In this document: positions 17,282 to 27,253 of the stretch, piece after piece | How the letters are laid out: each line of letters starts with the position of its first letter | Numbering within the stretch: the first letter of the stretch is position 1 | Assembly: GCF_007860175.1 (NCBI RefSeq) | Contig: NZ_SJPX01000002.1 | Coordinates: forward strand, 1,302,001 to 1,366,000 | Direction: 5' to 3' | Length of the DNA stretch: 64,000 nucleotides | From: Rubripirellula reticaptiva | GTDB taxonomy: Bacteria; Planctomycetota; Planctomycetia; Pirellulales; Pirellulaceae | The notes under the pieces: model-generated | Told to the model about the DNA's origin: nothing | Databases searched by the model: none | The model's input: only the letters and a program-made list of their open reading frames with translations | Translations under genes and position numbers: made by a program

Positions 17282-18457
17282 TCACTTTTCGGTGAAGTCC
17301 TCCAAGCGAACTTGCCCCAGTTCGTCCATCAGAATCGACTGGACTTCGCTAAGGCGTTCGCGATCTTGTTGTCGCGTTAACTTTTCAGAATCGACGGGAC
17401 GAAGGACGTATTCGGCCATTGCCAATTCGCCGTCGCGAATCAGATTCCGAGCCGAACGGATCCGCGTCAATTCTTGCCGATTTCGTTGTTCGATTTTCTC
17501 CACTTCCTTCTGCAAGCGAGACAAATTGACCGGCGCGTGATCGCTCGTTTTGACATAACGGTAAGTGCCGCCGGTCTGATCCGCGATCTCTTGCAATCGA
17601 CCTTTGGCGAATGGATTTTCAAAGGCAATCGCGTGAACAGGGATCTCTTGATCTACGAACAGGTGCTCGATGGCCAAATCGAACGATTCCGTATAGGGAT
17701 TGCCATCTTCATCAACCCAGCCACTGTCACGGCGAAGCTGATCGGGCTCGTTGAAGTCACCGTCAGTCAATAAAAAAACTGCGTCAGGATGCATGTGGCT
17801 AGCCAGGGCAAGTGCTCGCCTTGGATCCGTGCCGGGACCAAGACTTGCCCGGGTGACCCACTGACGAAGTTCAGCAAGGTGTTCGCCCGTGGCGCTGCGA
17901 TACCGCGGCTTAGCTTCGTGATACATCGCCGCTGTTTCCCAACTGAACAGAAACACGCTATACGACTGATGCGAACGGAGACCTTTGACCGAGCGAAGTA
18001 GTTCTCGGCAAGCTCGCTGGTATCGCTCGCCATCACGGGCATCCATGCTAAGCGAGTTGTCGAGCACGAAAACGAAATGGTCGCCGCTGGCTTGCGCACC
18101 AAAGAAGTCGATTCGAGGGTCCAAATCCGCCTTCATGGCTTGCGAGACGGGCTGAACCAGCGATTCAGGCGACGGTGGTTCGGGCTCGGTCGCTGTGACC
18201 TCTGCGACGACATTTTGGGACGAAACTTTAGCCGGCAGAGTTGCTGGCTTGACCAGTGCGATCGACTCATCCGCCTGGTCCGCAGATTCAATTGCGGCCG
18301 AAAATTCAAGGACGATTGGCTTGCGGATGACCGTGGTGCGAATGATCAGAGCCATCAAGACCGCGATCACGAGATGCAGCAGCAACGACACCACGAATGA
18401 CGACAGTCGCTGACGATGTGTCGGTGGTGCTTCAGTCAATCGCAGTGGTTCGGGCAT
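17282..18457 (-). CDS. Membrane-anchored VWA-domain protein
   Basis: 391 residues. A single hydrophobic helix at about 20-42 (VVSLLLHLVIAVLMALII), a Pro/Glu-rich linker, then a von Willebrand A domain from about 127. The MIDAS motif DNSLSMD (DxSxS) is intact, with the later acidic strand AVFLLTDGDFNEP. The C-terminal 80 residues are charged and helical, possibly coiled coil (LQKEVEKIEQRNRQELTRI). Similar planctomycete proteins are of unknown role; metal-dependent protein binding at the envelope is likely. Its start lies 7 bp after the hrpA stop, so the two are likely one transcript. Confidence 0.82.
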   Translation of the reverse strand: MPEPLRLTEAPPTHRQRLSSFVVSLLLHLVIAVLMALIIRTTVIRKPIVLEFSAAIESADQADESIALVKPATLPAKVSSQNVVAEVTATEPEPPSPESLVQPVSQAMKADLDPRIDFFGAQASGDHFVFVLDNSLSMDARDGERYQRACRELLRSVKGLRSHQSYSVFLFSWETAAMYHEAKPRYRSATGEHLAELRQWVTRASLGPGTDPRRALALASHMHPDAVFLLTDGDFNEPDQLRRDSGWVDEDGNPYTESFDLAIEHLFVDQEIPVHAIAFENPFAKGRLQEIADQTGGTYRYVKTSDHAPVNLSRLQKEVEKIEQRNRQELTRIRSARNLIRDGELAMAEYVLRPVDSEKLTRQQDRERLSEVQSILMDELGQVRLEDFTEK

Positions 18458-18464
18458 GGCAGGT

Positions 18465-21400
18465 TCAGCTCAACAATTTTTCGCATCGTGTTGGTGAAAC
18501 CTTGACGGCGGTACCGAGCGGCTGGGCAAACAGGCTGACACGCAATTCTTCGACCATCCAGCGAAACTCACTTTCGACATGATCGACTGGTTCATAGGTC
18601 GTTTGCGTCGAAAGCCAACGTTGCCACAGACTTTGAACCAGCTTACGAGATTCGTCATCTCGCCCAGCGCTACCGCTCTTCATTTTATCCAGCCGATACG
18701 CGATCGCTTTGAAATAGCGAGGATAGTGCTTTAGCCAAGCCCATGGCGTACGACGCATAAAGCCATCATGCACCAACCACTGCAACTGCAGCTTTACGTC
18801 ACCCACGGCCGGCGAACCACTTCCGCTCTTGCCAACCGATTCAATTTCCTTTCGAGCATCAAAGTAAGCGTCGGCAAGATGCCCTACCCAACTGGCAACT
18901 TCTTGTGCCGCTTCGGCAATCCGGCGAGCTCGTTCCGTTCGACGCGATTCAAACTCGGCCGCCGATCGAATCGCGGGTTGATTTTCGACAAACGCAATCC
19001 GCGCCATCAAGTCTGTCATTGCTTCTTCCATGTCGCCAGCCGAGACGACACCCGAGAGCTTGATTTTTGCTTGGTCCATTCGTGGCAAGTGTCGCACTTG
19101 CGATCGAAGTTCTTTCTTTTCGGCGATCGCAAACAAACGCACACAACCGTTGCGGATCGACGACTCGGCCGAAGTCGCATCAGCAAACAATGTCGTTTTC
19201 ACAAACGCTCCCTCGTCGATCAGCCCAGGGTACTGTGCCACCCGCACACCGCCACGAACACGAACGACTTCCCGAGGTAGTTGATCGATATCAAATGTCG
19301 TCGATTTGTCGCGTGACCAAACGTCGTCGATTTTAGCGGTCGACTCAGGCAGGTTTGCTGGCCCCGCGCCGACTTTGGCGACTAACGGCGCGATCTGTCG
19401 GCCTTCGGCAATCGAGTTTCCTTCATCGTCAACAACTGTGACCAAGAACTGCAAATGGGGATCGAGTTTTTCGTCTTGAAAATCGAATGGGGACACCGGG
19501 ACTTCGGCGTGACGGGACATTGCCGCACAAACGGCCGGCATGAAGGGGACCTTTCCGTAGTCGTCAGCCAATTCATTTGCGATCTTTTCAGCCACATCGG
19601 CCGCGGGCACCAAATTGCGACGAATCCGCTTGGGCAGCGACTTGATCATCGCAACGATCTTGGGTCGCAGCAGTCCCGGTACCAGCCATCCAAGCCGGTC
19701 GTCACTAATTTGAGACAGCGCTGCTTGATGAATCTTGACGTTGACGCCGTCACGGTCCGATCCCGGTTCAAACCGATAGTCCAGCGGCAATCGTGAACTG
19801 CCGACTTCTAATTCATCCGGAAACGCGTCGCGGGTAATCGTCTTCGTTTCCGTTGCAATCAAGTCATCTGGCCGCATATACAACGACGGTTCGTCGGACT
19901 CCGGGGGTGGCTCGGCCAACCACTGCGACACGCCTGCCGAATCACGAATCGATTTGGTCCAATCCGGTGTCTCGATCGAACGATCAAACTTTTCAAGCCG
20001 GCCACGGTCGCAAATATCCGCGGGCAAACGCGACTGGTAAAACGCGGCCACCACATACTCGTCGATCACCATGTCACGACTGCGCGTTTTGGCGGCGAGC
20101 CCGGCAATCGATTCGCGCAGCGTTTCGTTATGACGGACGAACTTGGCGTTGGTACGCAATTGGCCTTCGGCCAACCCGTGGTCGATCAACAAGTCGCGCG
20201 CGGTCGCAGGATCGATCGGTGACAACGGCACTCGACGGCGAGTAACGACAGGCAGTCCAAACAACGTTTGATTCTGGTAACAGAACGCTGCCCCCGACTT
20301 CTCGCTCCAGTGCGGATCATGATGCGACCGCTTCAGCATGTGAGCGCCGGCTAACTCGATCCATCCGGGTTGAATCTGCGCCACCGTTCGCGCAAAGGCT
20401 TTCGCCGTTTCAACCAACTCGCCCGCGACGATCCATTTTGGCTTTGCTGCAAACACACCACTGCCCGGCCACAAGAACAACTTCAACCCACCGGCGCCGG
20501 TGTACTCGTTCTTGTCGCCTGCCAAGGCAACGCCCGACAGCAGTCCCGCCAACAGCGATTGATGGATTGCCGCGTAGTGGTCTTCGGCGACCAGTTTGGT
20601 TTCGTCATCGACGAAACGCATCTTGCCCACATGAGCTTTCGGTTTGCCTTTGTCCGAAAGGGCCTGCGTTGCCATCTCGCGAAGTTGGCGATAGACATCG
20701 GACCATTCACGCATGCGTGTCGGCGACAAAAACTGTTGCCGCAGCACACGGATCAGCTTATTCTTGCTGTGTTCTTCGCGTGCCGATTCGTAGTACCGCC
20801 ACAGTCGCAAGTACGACAGAAAGTCACTGCGTCCATCCGCGAATTTCGCGTGAGCTTCGTCGGCTGCTTGTTGTTTTTCGGGCGGGCGATCGCGAGGATC
20901 GGGCAGCTCCATTGCCGCCGCGATCGGCAAGACTTCTGCCAGGACTCCGTTTTCGTGCGCGGCCAAGATGATCCGTCCGACTCGCGGGTCAACGGGCATT
21001 CGACCGAGCTTCCAACCGATCTCGGTGACGTCATGCCGATCGTCAATCGCACCAAGTTCCGTCAGCGTTCGCAAGCCTTCGCGGATCGCCTCGGGCCGCG
21101 GCGGGTCGAGCAACGGGAACGCCTCGAGCCGTCCCAGTCGCAACGTTTTCATCTGCAGAATAACGGACGCCAAATTGGTGCGGCGAATTTCGGGCGTCGT
21201 GTAGTCTTCGCGATTTTCAAAATCATCAAGCGAAAACAGACGGATGCAGACGCCGGGGCCAACACGACCACACCGCCCGGATCGCTGGTTCGCACTCGCC
21301 TTGCTGACCGGTTCGATCGGCAAACGCTGGACTTTGCTGCGGACGCTGTAGCGGCTAATCCGCGCAGTTCCCGAATCAATCACAAACCGAATCCCAGGCA

Positions 21401-22448
21401 CGGTCAAAGAACTTTCCGCAACGTTCGTCGCGAAGATGATGCGGCGTTTGTTGCCCGACGGGTTAAAGATTTTTTGCTGTTCCGATTGCGGCAACCTCGC
21501 GTAGAGCGGCAACAGATCCACGCGTCCGGTCGCGCCCAATCGCTTGTAGTGCCCCGCAACCCGGTGCGAAACTTCACGGATATCACGTTCGGTTGGCAAG
21601 AAAACCAGCATGTCGCCGTGACCGGTACGGCTGGCAACTTCGATGCCTTCGATGACGTGCCGCGAAACGTCGTAGCCGCGAGTCTCGTCACGGTTAACGT
21701 CTTCCCATGGCAGGTACTTGATCTCGACCGGATACCCGCGGCCTTCGACATTGACGATCGGCGCAGGGCCGTCGTCATCGCCAAAGTGTTCGGCAAATCG
21801 ATCCGCGTCGATCGTTGCCGAAGTGATGATGATCTTCAGGTCCGGACGTTTCGATTGAAGTTGCCGCAGATAACCCATCAAGAAGTCGATGTTCAACGAC
21901 CGTTCGTGAGCTTCATCGATGATGATGACGTCGTAGGCATCCAGTCGCTTGTCCGACTGTGTTTCGGCAAGCAGGATGCCGTCGGTCATCAACTTGATCA
22001 TCGTTTCAGGCGTCGTATGATCACCGAACCGAACTTGGTATCCGACCCACTTGCCAAGTGGCGTTTCAAGTTCTTCGGCCAAGCGAGTCGCGATGCTGCG
22101 CGCGGCCAGACGTCGGGGCTGGGTGTGGCCGATCATACCCCTGCGACCGAGCCCGGCTTCGAGGCAAAACTTTGGCAACTGCGTGCTCTTGCCGCTGCCC
22201 GTTTCGCCGCAGACAACGATGACCTGTCGCTCGCGAATCAGTCGCACAAGGTCTTCACGATGCGCTGTGATGGGCAGTTCGGCCGGGTATTCGATCTTGG
22301 GATTTGCTGCCTGCCGAATCTCCACCGCCGTCGCCTTGTCTGACGATAACGCGGGAGTCAATTTCGGCCCGGGCGGTTTGGCATCAGATCGTTTCGTTGC
22401 TCCACTGGGCGGCGACGTCAGCGATGGTGAACTCGGTTTTGGATTCAT
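18465..22448 (-). CDS. hrpA: ATP-dependent RNA helicase HrpA (DEAH-box)
   Basis: 1327 residues, matching the length of bacterial HrpA. Walker A is GETGSGKST at about 81-89, the DEAH box at 178-181 (IIIDEAHERS), the SAT motif near 211, and motif VI is NQRSGRCGRVGPG. After the two RecA domains come the winged-helix/ratchet region, the OB-fold and the long DUF3418 C-terminal domain (PLDYRFEPGSDRDGV is typical). HrpA acts on structured mRNAs and stalled or collided ribosomes. The start follows a Pro/Ser-rich segment (MNPKPSSPSL), so the true start could be somewhat downstream. Confidence 0.95.
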   Translation of the reverse strand: MNPKPSSPSLTSPPSGATKRSDAKPPGPKLTPALSSDKATAVEIRQAANPKIEYPAELPITAHREDLVRLIRERQVIVVCGETGSGKSTQLPKFCLEAGLGRRGMIGHTQPRRLAARSIATRLAEELETPLGKWVGYQVRFGDHTTPETMIKLMTDGILLAETQSDKRLDAYDVIIIDEAHERSLNIDFLMGYLRQLQSKRPDLKIIITSATIDADRFAEHFGDDDGPAPIVNVEGRGYPVEIKYLPWEDVNRDETRGYDVSRHVIEGIEVASRTGHGDMLVFLPTERDIREVSHRVAGHYKRLGATGRVDLLPLYARLPQSEQQKIFNPSGNKRRIIFATNVAESSLTVPGIRFVIDSGTARISRYSVRSKVQRLPIEPVSKASANQRSGRCGRVGPGVCIRLFSLDDFENREDYTTPEIRRTNLASVILQMKTLRLGRLEAFPLLDPPRPEAIREGLRTLTELGAIDDRHDVTEIGWKLGRMPVDPRVGRIILAAHENGVLAEVLPIAAAMELPDPRDRPPEKQQAADEAHAKFADGRSDFLSYLRLWRYYESAREEHSKNKLIRVLRQQFLSPTRMREWSDVYRQLREMATQALSDKGKPKAHVGKMRFVDDETKLVAEDHYAAIHQSLLAGLLSGVALAGDKNEYTGAGGLKLFLWPGSGVFAAKPKWIVAGELVETAKAFARTVAQIQPGWIELAGAHMLKRSHHDPHWSEKSGAAFCYQNQTLFGLPVVTRRRVPLSPIDPATARDLLIDHGLAEGQLRTNAKFVRHNETLRESIAGLAAKTRSRDMVIDEYVVAAFYQSRLPADICDRGRLEKFDRSIETPDWTKSIRDSAGVSQWLAEPPPESDEPSLYMRPDDLIATETKTITRDAFPDELEVGSSRLPLDYRFEPGSDRDGVNVKIHQAALSQISDDRLGWLVPGLLRPKIVAMIKSLPKRIRRNLVPAADVAEKIANELADDYGKVPFMPAVCAAMSRHAEVPVSPFDFQDEKLDPHLQFLVTVVDDEGNSIAEGRQIAPLVAKVGAGPANLPESTAKIDDVWSRDKSTTFDIDQLPREVVRVRGGVRVAQYPGLIDEGAFVKTTLFADATSAESSIRNGCVRLFAIAEKKELRSQVRHLPRMDQAKIKLSGVVSAGDMEEAMTDLMARIAFVENQPAIRSAAEFESRRTERARRIAEAAQEVASWVGHLADAYFDARKEIESVGKSGSGSPAVGDVKLQLQWLVHDGFMRRTPWAWLKHYPRYFKAIAYRLDKMKSGSAGRDDESRKLVQSLWQRWLSTQTTYEPVDHVESEFRWMVEELRVSLFAQPLGTAVKVSPTRCEKLLS

Positions 22449-22574
22449 AGCTTGAATAATCGTGGGGATGGACAGCTCGTATCCTAGCCTGTTTGGGCAA
22501 TTGTCCCTATCGGCGGCTCGTTTGGCGAACCGAAATCGTAAACCGCGACCGGGCGTCAGAACTTCGCCCAGCGA

Positions 22575-24224
22575 CTAGCTTTCACGCCAAAACTGGACAC
22601 CCCAAGCCATCATCAACAGCGAGATCGCGACGATATCAGCGCGTCGAATCCGATCGCTCGTCGCCGTTAGCCGAATGTAGTCAATCAACCGCCCCGTTGG
22701 ACATCCCAGCCGGCAGTACCCCATCGGGATGAACGCCGACGCCACCAATGTGACAATCGCAAACCCTAACGAACTACGACTGGCGATTCGAAACAAGTAA
22801 GCATGAAACGGCTCCCACGATGCCAGATCGATCGTCGGAACAAACACGACGGCAACGTAAGCAGCTACAAGCGTGACTCCTGGGATCATTTTCAGCCAAG
22901 GTATGACACGCGGTGACAGCCGGATGCGACGCCTTGATCTTGCCGACGGTTTAACCAGCTGCTGAAGTGCGCCGTGCGGACACAGATGATTGCAGTAGGG
23001 GTTCGCTTTTTTCATTGGCGGCACCAAAAACGCCACCGCAGCCATCGAGGCTAGCCCTGGTGCCAATCGCCAAGCGATCCCGTGCGCCGACCAACCCGCC
23101 AGCAGCGCCATCGACATCAAATTGCCGGTCCAAAAACCGATCACGAGGACCACCGCGACCAACCAGGCTCGACGCCCGACCGGTGACTGAAAGGCTCCCC
23201 AGCGACTTAGAATCGTGATCGCCAAAATCATCGCAACCGTGATCCAGTCGACGATCGTCCAGCGAACCATTGCCGATGTCGACTTGTCGTGCGACTCGGT
23301 TCTTTGCCGGATGATGCCACTGCTGGCTGCGACGATCGTATCGGCAACTGCCAGACTGGTCATCGTTGCACCGGAAACTCCTTCGATACCCTCGGCCGCC
23401 GGATCCATGGTCGAAAGATCCGCAAGCGTGCGTCCGGTAAACCGCTTCCAAAATCCGCGTTCGGTTCGCACGTAGTCGACATACGGTTCGTTATCGAAGG
23501 ATTTTCGAATCGCCAGTTTCTCGACACGGTCGTCGGAGCCAACTTTCAACAGCAACTCGGTTGGTCCCTGATATCCGATCACTGAATCGGAATAGGGCCC
23601 GCTACGCAGCAGCTCGCTGACGTCGTCATCATCCGCGATCGATTCGCTGCGTTCTTCATCCGTAACGTCGTCGGGAAAAACCAACGACGGTCGTTGGCCT
23701 CCGATGCGTTTGATAACACCCTGGGCAATCGCGAGTGAAGTCAGTGTTGCGCCCGAGACACCGTCAATGCGAGATTCGCTTCCACCGCCGCCCCACCGCC
23801 AACCCACAAACTGAGCAAAGAACGCGGGATTCGCTTGAACCGCTTCGACGTGCTCGGCCGTGTCGTCGCTCGACAATAAATGGACAGCTACGATCTGCAG
23901 CTCGTTGTCTAGCAAAATCATCGCTTCACTAGGACCGCGATAGCCGACAATGTCGCGAGCGATCGGCAGTGTTCTGGTAATCGTTCCAACATTGCCGCCG
24001 GAGGCATCGGTCAGCCGCCACATTCCGTTTACGTCTTGACCACTGAATTGAACGCTCGGTCGCTGCAGCAGGTCGCGCACCTTGTCGATCGGCGGTGGCT
24101 CGGACGAGCCAACGGGTTTCCGATGAGGTGCTGGGATTGCTAGCAGCAGTGCGGAGACCAACGCAAACCGAATCGCATGGACGACTCGAGCTCTGATGTT
24201 TGAACGTCCGGCGGCCCGCGTCAC
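22575..24224 (-). CDS. NosR/RnfG-like membrane flavoprotein with Fe-S motifs
   Basis: 549 residues. An N-terminal membrane segment is followed by two FMN-binding domains, each with the covalent-flavin type motif (DGVSGATLTS and EGVSGATMTS). A multi-helix membrane domain follows from about residue 315. Between helices are two CxxxCP motifs (YCNHLCPHG and YCRLGCPTG), as in the polyferredoxin half of NosR/NapH-type proteins, but no full soluble 2x[4Fe-4S] domain. This layout moves electrons across the membrane. It overlaps the FAD oxidoreductase by ATGA (24221-24224), so it may exchange electrons with that enzyme. It is not NosR proper: no nos genes are nearby. Confidence 0.8.
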   Translation of the reverse strand: MTRAAGRSNIRARVVHAIRFALVSALLLAIPAPHRKPVGSSEPPPIDKVRDLLQRPSVQFSGQDVNGMWRLTDASGGNVGTITRTLPIARDIVGYRGPSEAMILLDNELQIVAVHLLSSDDTAEHVEAVQANPAFFAQFVGWRWGGGGSESRIDGVSGATLTSLAIAQGVIKRIGGQRPSLVFPDDVTDEERSESIADDDDVSELLRSGPYSDSVIGYQGPTELLLKVGSDDRVEKLAIRKSFDNEPYVDYVRTERGFWKRFTGRTLADLSTMDPAAEGIEGVSGATMTSLAVADTIVAASSGIIRQRTESHDKSTSAMVRWTIVDWITVAMILAITILSRWGAFQSPVGRRAWLVAVVLVIGFWTGNLMSMALLAGWSAHGIAWRLAPGLASMAAVAFLVPPMKKANPYCNHLCPHGALQQLVKPSARSRRRIRLSPRVIPWLKMIPGVTLVAAYVAVVFVPTIDLASWEPFHAYLFRIASRSSLGFAIVTLVASAFIPMGYCRLGCPTGRLIDYIRLTATSDRIRRADIVAISLLMMAWGVQFWRES

Positions 24225-26485
24225 TTGACTTCGACCAGCGACACAGCGTCGACATGGACAAAGCCATCCGCGGAATCAGTGCTCAATTCAACAACAACGT
24301 CTTGACCTTCGTTAACTGACAATTGCTCCACAACGATCCATCCAGCGTCAAGCGCCGCGCGCTGGTCAATTGTGTACGAACGTGCCACATCACCTTGCCG
24401 AACTGTCACTGGCGTTTTGGATGACCGGTTTTCATGCGGATGGGTATAGAAACGCAGCTCGACTTTCCCCGACTGCTTCGGCCGGATCGTGAACGTGGCA
24501 GTTGCATCTGAATTGGGCGACGCATATCGATAGCCGTAACCGACGAATCCCTTCAATCCGCTTCCCTCGGTCCACGCACCCGTCAACTTGGCGTCAGAAT
24601 CGTCGACCACGACGCCTTCCATGGTGGCGGGATTGTATCCCGGCGGTGGCCCGTTGGGACCGGCTTTCTGCATCGCGTCGTCCGGGATGATGATGTCGGC
24701 CGATGGCGTGCTGCGTCTGGCTTTGCCGGGCAGTTCCAACAGTTCCAGCAGCTCGTCAAGGTGTTCTTCGTAGACGTCCCGTGGGCTGCACTGGTTCAGC
24801 GTACAGATCGAGGCTGCCTTACCAACGACTTCGCCCATCATGCCGCACGTCTTCATCACACGCGTCGTGCCGAGTGCCTGGTGAGTCACGCTGATGTTGC
24901 GACCAGCCATGAAAAGGTTGTCAACGTTACGGCTGTAGAAACATCGATAGGGGACTGGATAGCCATAGGATCGGTCGACGCGTCGGTCGTGGACGGCGAC
25001 AGAGATGAACGGATTGTCGGGAAACTTGTCCGCGTATTCTTTTTTGGGATAGTGCAAGTCGATCGACCACGTACTGGGGACACAGCCGTCGGGAAAGTCG
25101 CGTTTGGTGACGATGTCTTCCTCGGTCAGAACCACATCGCCTAGCAATCGCCGACTCTCGCGCGGTCCACCAATGTAGGCGACCCATGTCAATTCGGCTG
25201 TCTTGTGCTGGTCGGCACCGTCACGGTTCTTCATTGCATTGAACGCGCCAAAAACCGCTCGCAAATTCCAGTCGCGAATTGCTTCGGCGCCGCCGATGGC
25301 ATCCTTATCGAAACCACTTTCCCAAAACCATTGACCGTGATGATCACGTGGGTACGGAAAGTCTTCCATTTTCAGGTCGAGTGCCCACGGAGTGTCGGGA
25401 AACGTAGTGGAGGATTCGGCTTCGTCCCAAGCCCACATATTGCTCATCCCCATCCGACCAGCGTCGGTCATGTCCAAATCAGCACTGGCCCAATGCCCAA
25501 CCCAACCGTGGCCGGTGCAGTCAACGAAGAAATCGCCTGTGATTTCGACGTCGCTGCCCGTTCGTGTATCGATTGCGGTAATCGAAGCGATCTTCGAACC
25601 GTCCATGCGAACCGACATTGCGTGATGATTCAGCATCAAATCAATGTTCGGTTCGGCGCGGACGATTTGTTCTTTCAACTCGTCACCAAACTCTTCGTAC
25701 GTTCCCGGTGACTTTGTTGCCTTGTCCGCAAACTCTTCGATCATCTCGCCGATGCGTGGGTACTTACCACGGCGAATGTTGCCCATTGCCCAGACTCGCA
25801 CTTCGCTGGATCCATTGCCGCCCAGAACGGGCCGATCTTGCACAAACGCCACACGACATCCCATGCGAGCCGCCGAAATCGCCGAGCCCATGCCCGCGTA
25901 CCCGCCGCCGACAACCACCAAGTCATAGGCGCCGCGAATCGGCAGTTTGTCGGACAAGCCCAATTGCTGGCGGCGCCAAGGCAGCAGCATTTCGGGGTCG
26001 GCTGGCGGCTTGGCATCCAACGCCGTGGTCAAGTAGACACTGTCGCAGCGGCCATCGAACCCGGTCTCGTCGTGCAACCGAATTTCAGCTTCGCCCGCTT
26101 CCAAAGACAAGATACCCCCATCATGCCAAGACCAGTCCGCGCCTTCGGTGCCGAAGGTCACGTCAAGCGGCTTGCCGTTGACGATTAACTTGAACTTGCC
26201 AGGTGATGGTTTTGCGTTCCAACGCGCCACCCAGTCGATCGTTCGCACCCAGACCCGGTATTGACCATTTTCGGGGATAGTCACCGTTACCGACGCGTCG
26301 TCGACCGGTTTCCCTAAACCGTGAGCGATCAAATAGGGTGATCCCATTTGCTGGACAAACTGGGTGTCCAATTTCCATCCACCATGATCGGCAAAACTCT
26401 CGGCTTCGACGAATACTTCCGCCGCCGGCGCAAGGGCTCCAAGGATCAGCACAGCAAGCAACGAACAAGAAAGTCGAAAGGGCAT
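24221..26485 (-). CDS. Secreted FAD-dependent oxidoreductase with CBM-like and golvesin-like domains
   Basis: 754 residues. The ATG at 26485 opens a signal peptide (MPFRLSCSLLAVLILGALA); an ATG 33 nt upstream would add a polar extension. Residues about 22-155 form a carbohydrate-binding-like beta domain (FVEAESFADHGGW). The FAD_oxidored domain follows, with the dinucleotide fold YDLVVVGGGYAGMGSA, then RPVLGGNGSSEVRVW and a GRNISVTHQALGTTRVM region near its end. The C-terminal about 130 residues resemble a golvesin C-terminal domain. Likely oxidises a sugar-like compound outside the cytoplasm. The 4-nt overlap with a NosR-like protein suggests a paired electron acceptor. Confidence 0.87.
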   Translation of the reverse strand: MPFRLSCSLLAVLILGALAPAAEVFVEAESFADHGGWKLDTQFVQQMGSPYLIAHGLGKPVDDASVTVTIPENGQYRVWVRTIDWVARWNAKPSPGKFKLIVNGKPLDVTFGTEGADWSWHDGGILSLEAGEAEIRLHDETGFDGRCDSVYLTTALDAKPPADPEMLLPWRRQQLGLSDKLPIRGAYDLVVVGGGYAGMGSAISAARMGCRVAFVQDRPVLGGNGSSEVRVWAMGNIRRGKYPRIGEMIEEFADKATKSPGTYEEFGDELKEQIVRAEPNIDLMLNHHAMSVRMDGSKIASITAIDTRTGSDVEITGDFFVDCTGHGWVGHWASADLDMTDAGRMGMSNMWAWDEAESSTTFPDTPWALDLKMEDFPYPRDHHGQWFWESGFDKDAIGGAEAIRDWNLRAVFGAFNAMKNRDGADQHKTAELTWVAYIGGPRESRRLLGDVVLTEEDIVTKRDFPDGCVPSTWSIDLHYPKKEYADKFPDNPFISVAVHDRRVDRSYGYPVPYRCFYSRNVDNLFMAGRNISVTHQALGTTRVMKTCGMMGEVVGKAASICTLNQCSPRDVYEEHLDELLELLELPGKARRSTPSADIIIPDDAMQKAGPNGPPPGYNPATMEGVVVDDSDAKLTGAWTEGSGLKGFVGYGYRYASPNSDATATFTIRPKQSGKVELRFYTHPHENRSSKTPVTVRQGDVARSYTIDQRAALDAGWIVVEQLSVNEGQDVVVELSTDSADGFVHVDAVSLVEVK

Positions 26486-26626
26486 GTTGGGTTCGCACAA
26501 AGTTGAGGCTTCGGTCATTCAAGGTGCGCTGCGAATTGAGCGACGCGGCATCACCGACTTCGGTGTAGAGTATAGTCGTTGTGAGATCGGCTTGCCGTGC
26601 AGAGCAGCTTCCCTACCAACCAATAT

Positions 26627-27253
26627 CTATTTCAGTGCCGACCGTCCGTGATGTGCACGAATCTGGTTGACCAGCGTCATAGCAGGCGAGTGCGATTTCA
26701 GCAAATTGACGATGCTGCTGGTCGAAACGGACCAAGACTTCGTGACCGCACTCGGTTGACCGCCAGCAGCATGCAAATCATCCAGCAGTAGCGTCAGCAC
26801 CCTCGGTCGATCGGGGTTCGATTCGCGGAACTTTAGGGAACCGTGGCGGTACTTTTCTCTCAGCTGGTGAGCCGGACCCACGGGATCTGCGTCCCAGACC
26901 GACAGAGTACGCCGTTCCACCGCGAGACGAAATCGCAATCGCGAGAGTGCGACGCTGCGGTTATCAGCTTGGCTTCGTCGTTCGGTTGCTTCGGCCGTCA
27001 CGTTGGTGGGTTCGTGATGCAGGAACACACCAGAACTCGTTTTATTGCGGTGTTGGCCGCCAGGACCGCTGCGGCGTTGAAATCGCAAGTCGCACTGCGA
27101 CAATAACGTCTCGTCATCCAACAGCGCCGGATGAGGCGAGCCAACAAACACGACCGACATGCGATCGGCTTGGCGAGGCATCACAGGTGCAATGTCCTGA
27201 TCACCGTCGTTTTTCGCGATATTTTTGCCGCCGCTATCTTTTTCGTTACTCAC
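26627..27253 (-). CDS. Peptide-chain-release-factor-like protein (GGQ domain)
   Basis: 208 residues. Contains the RF-1 catalytic domain with the peptidyl-tRNA hydrolysis motif SGPGGQHRNK (GGQ at about 65-67) but none of the codon-recognition domain of RF1/RF2. This resembles ArfB/PrfH-type rescue factors. The C-terminus is basic, as needed for the mRNA channel in ArfB, though the match is loose. It overlaps the preceding M50 gene by 8 nt, so it seems to be the last gene of that operon, an odd pairing. Confidence 0.8.
   Translation of the reverse strand: MSNEKDSGGKNIAKNDGDQDIAPVMPRQADRMSVVFVGSPHPALLDDETLLSQCDLRFQRRSGPGGQHRNKTSSGVFLHHEPTNVTAEATERRSQADNRSVALSRLRFRLAVERRTLSVWDADPVGPAHQLREKYRHGSLKFRESNPDRPRVLTLLLDDLHAAGGQPSAVTKSWSVSTSSIVNLLKSHSPAMTLVNQIRAHHGRSALK

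Noticed and set aside
20370-22343. 657-codon open frame on the plus strand
   Set aside because: It lies entirely antisense to hrpA, whose helicase motifs are intact. Composition (Arg/Asp/Gln/Phe-rich, no domains) is typical of a frame opposite a GC-biased gene.
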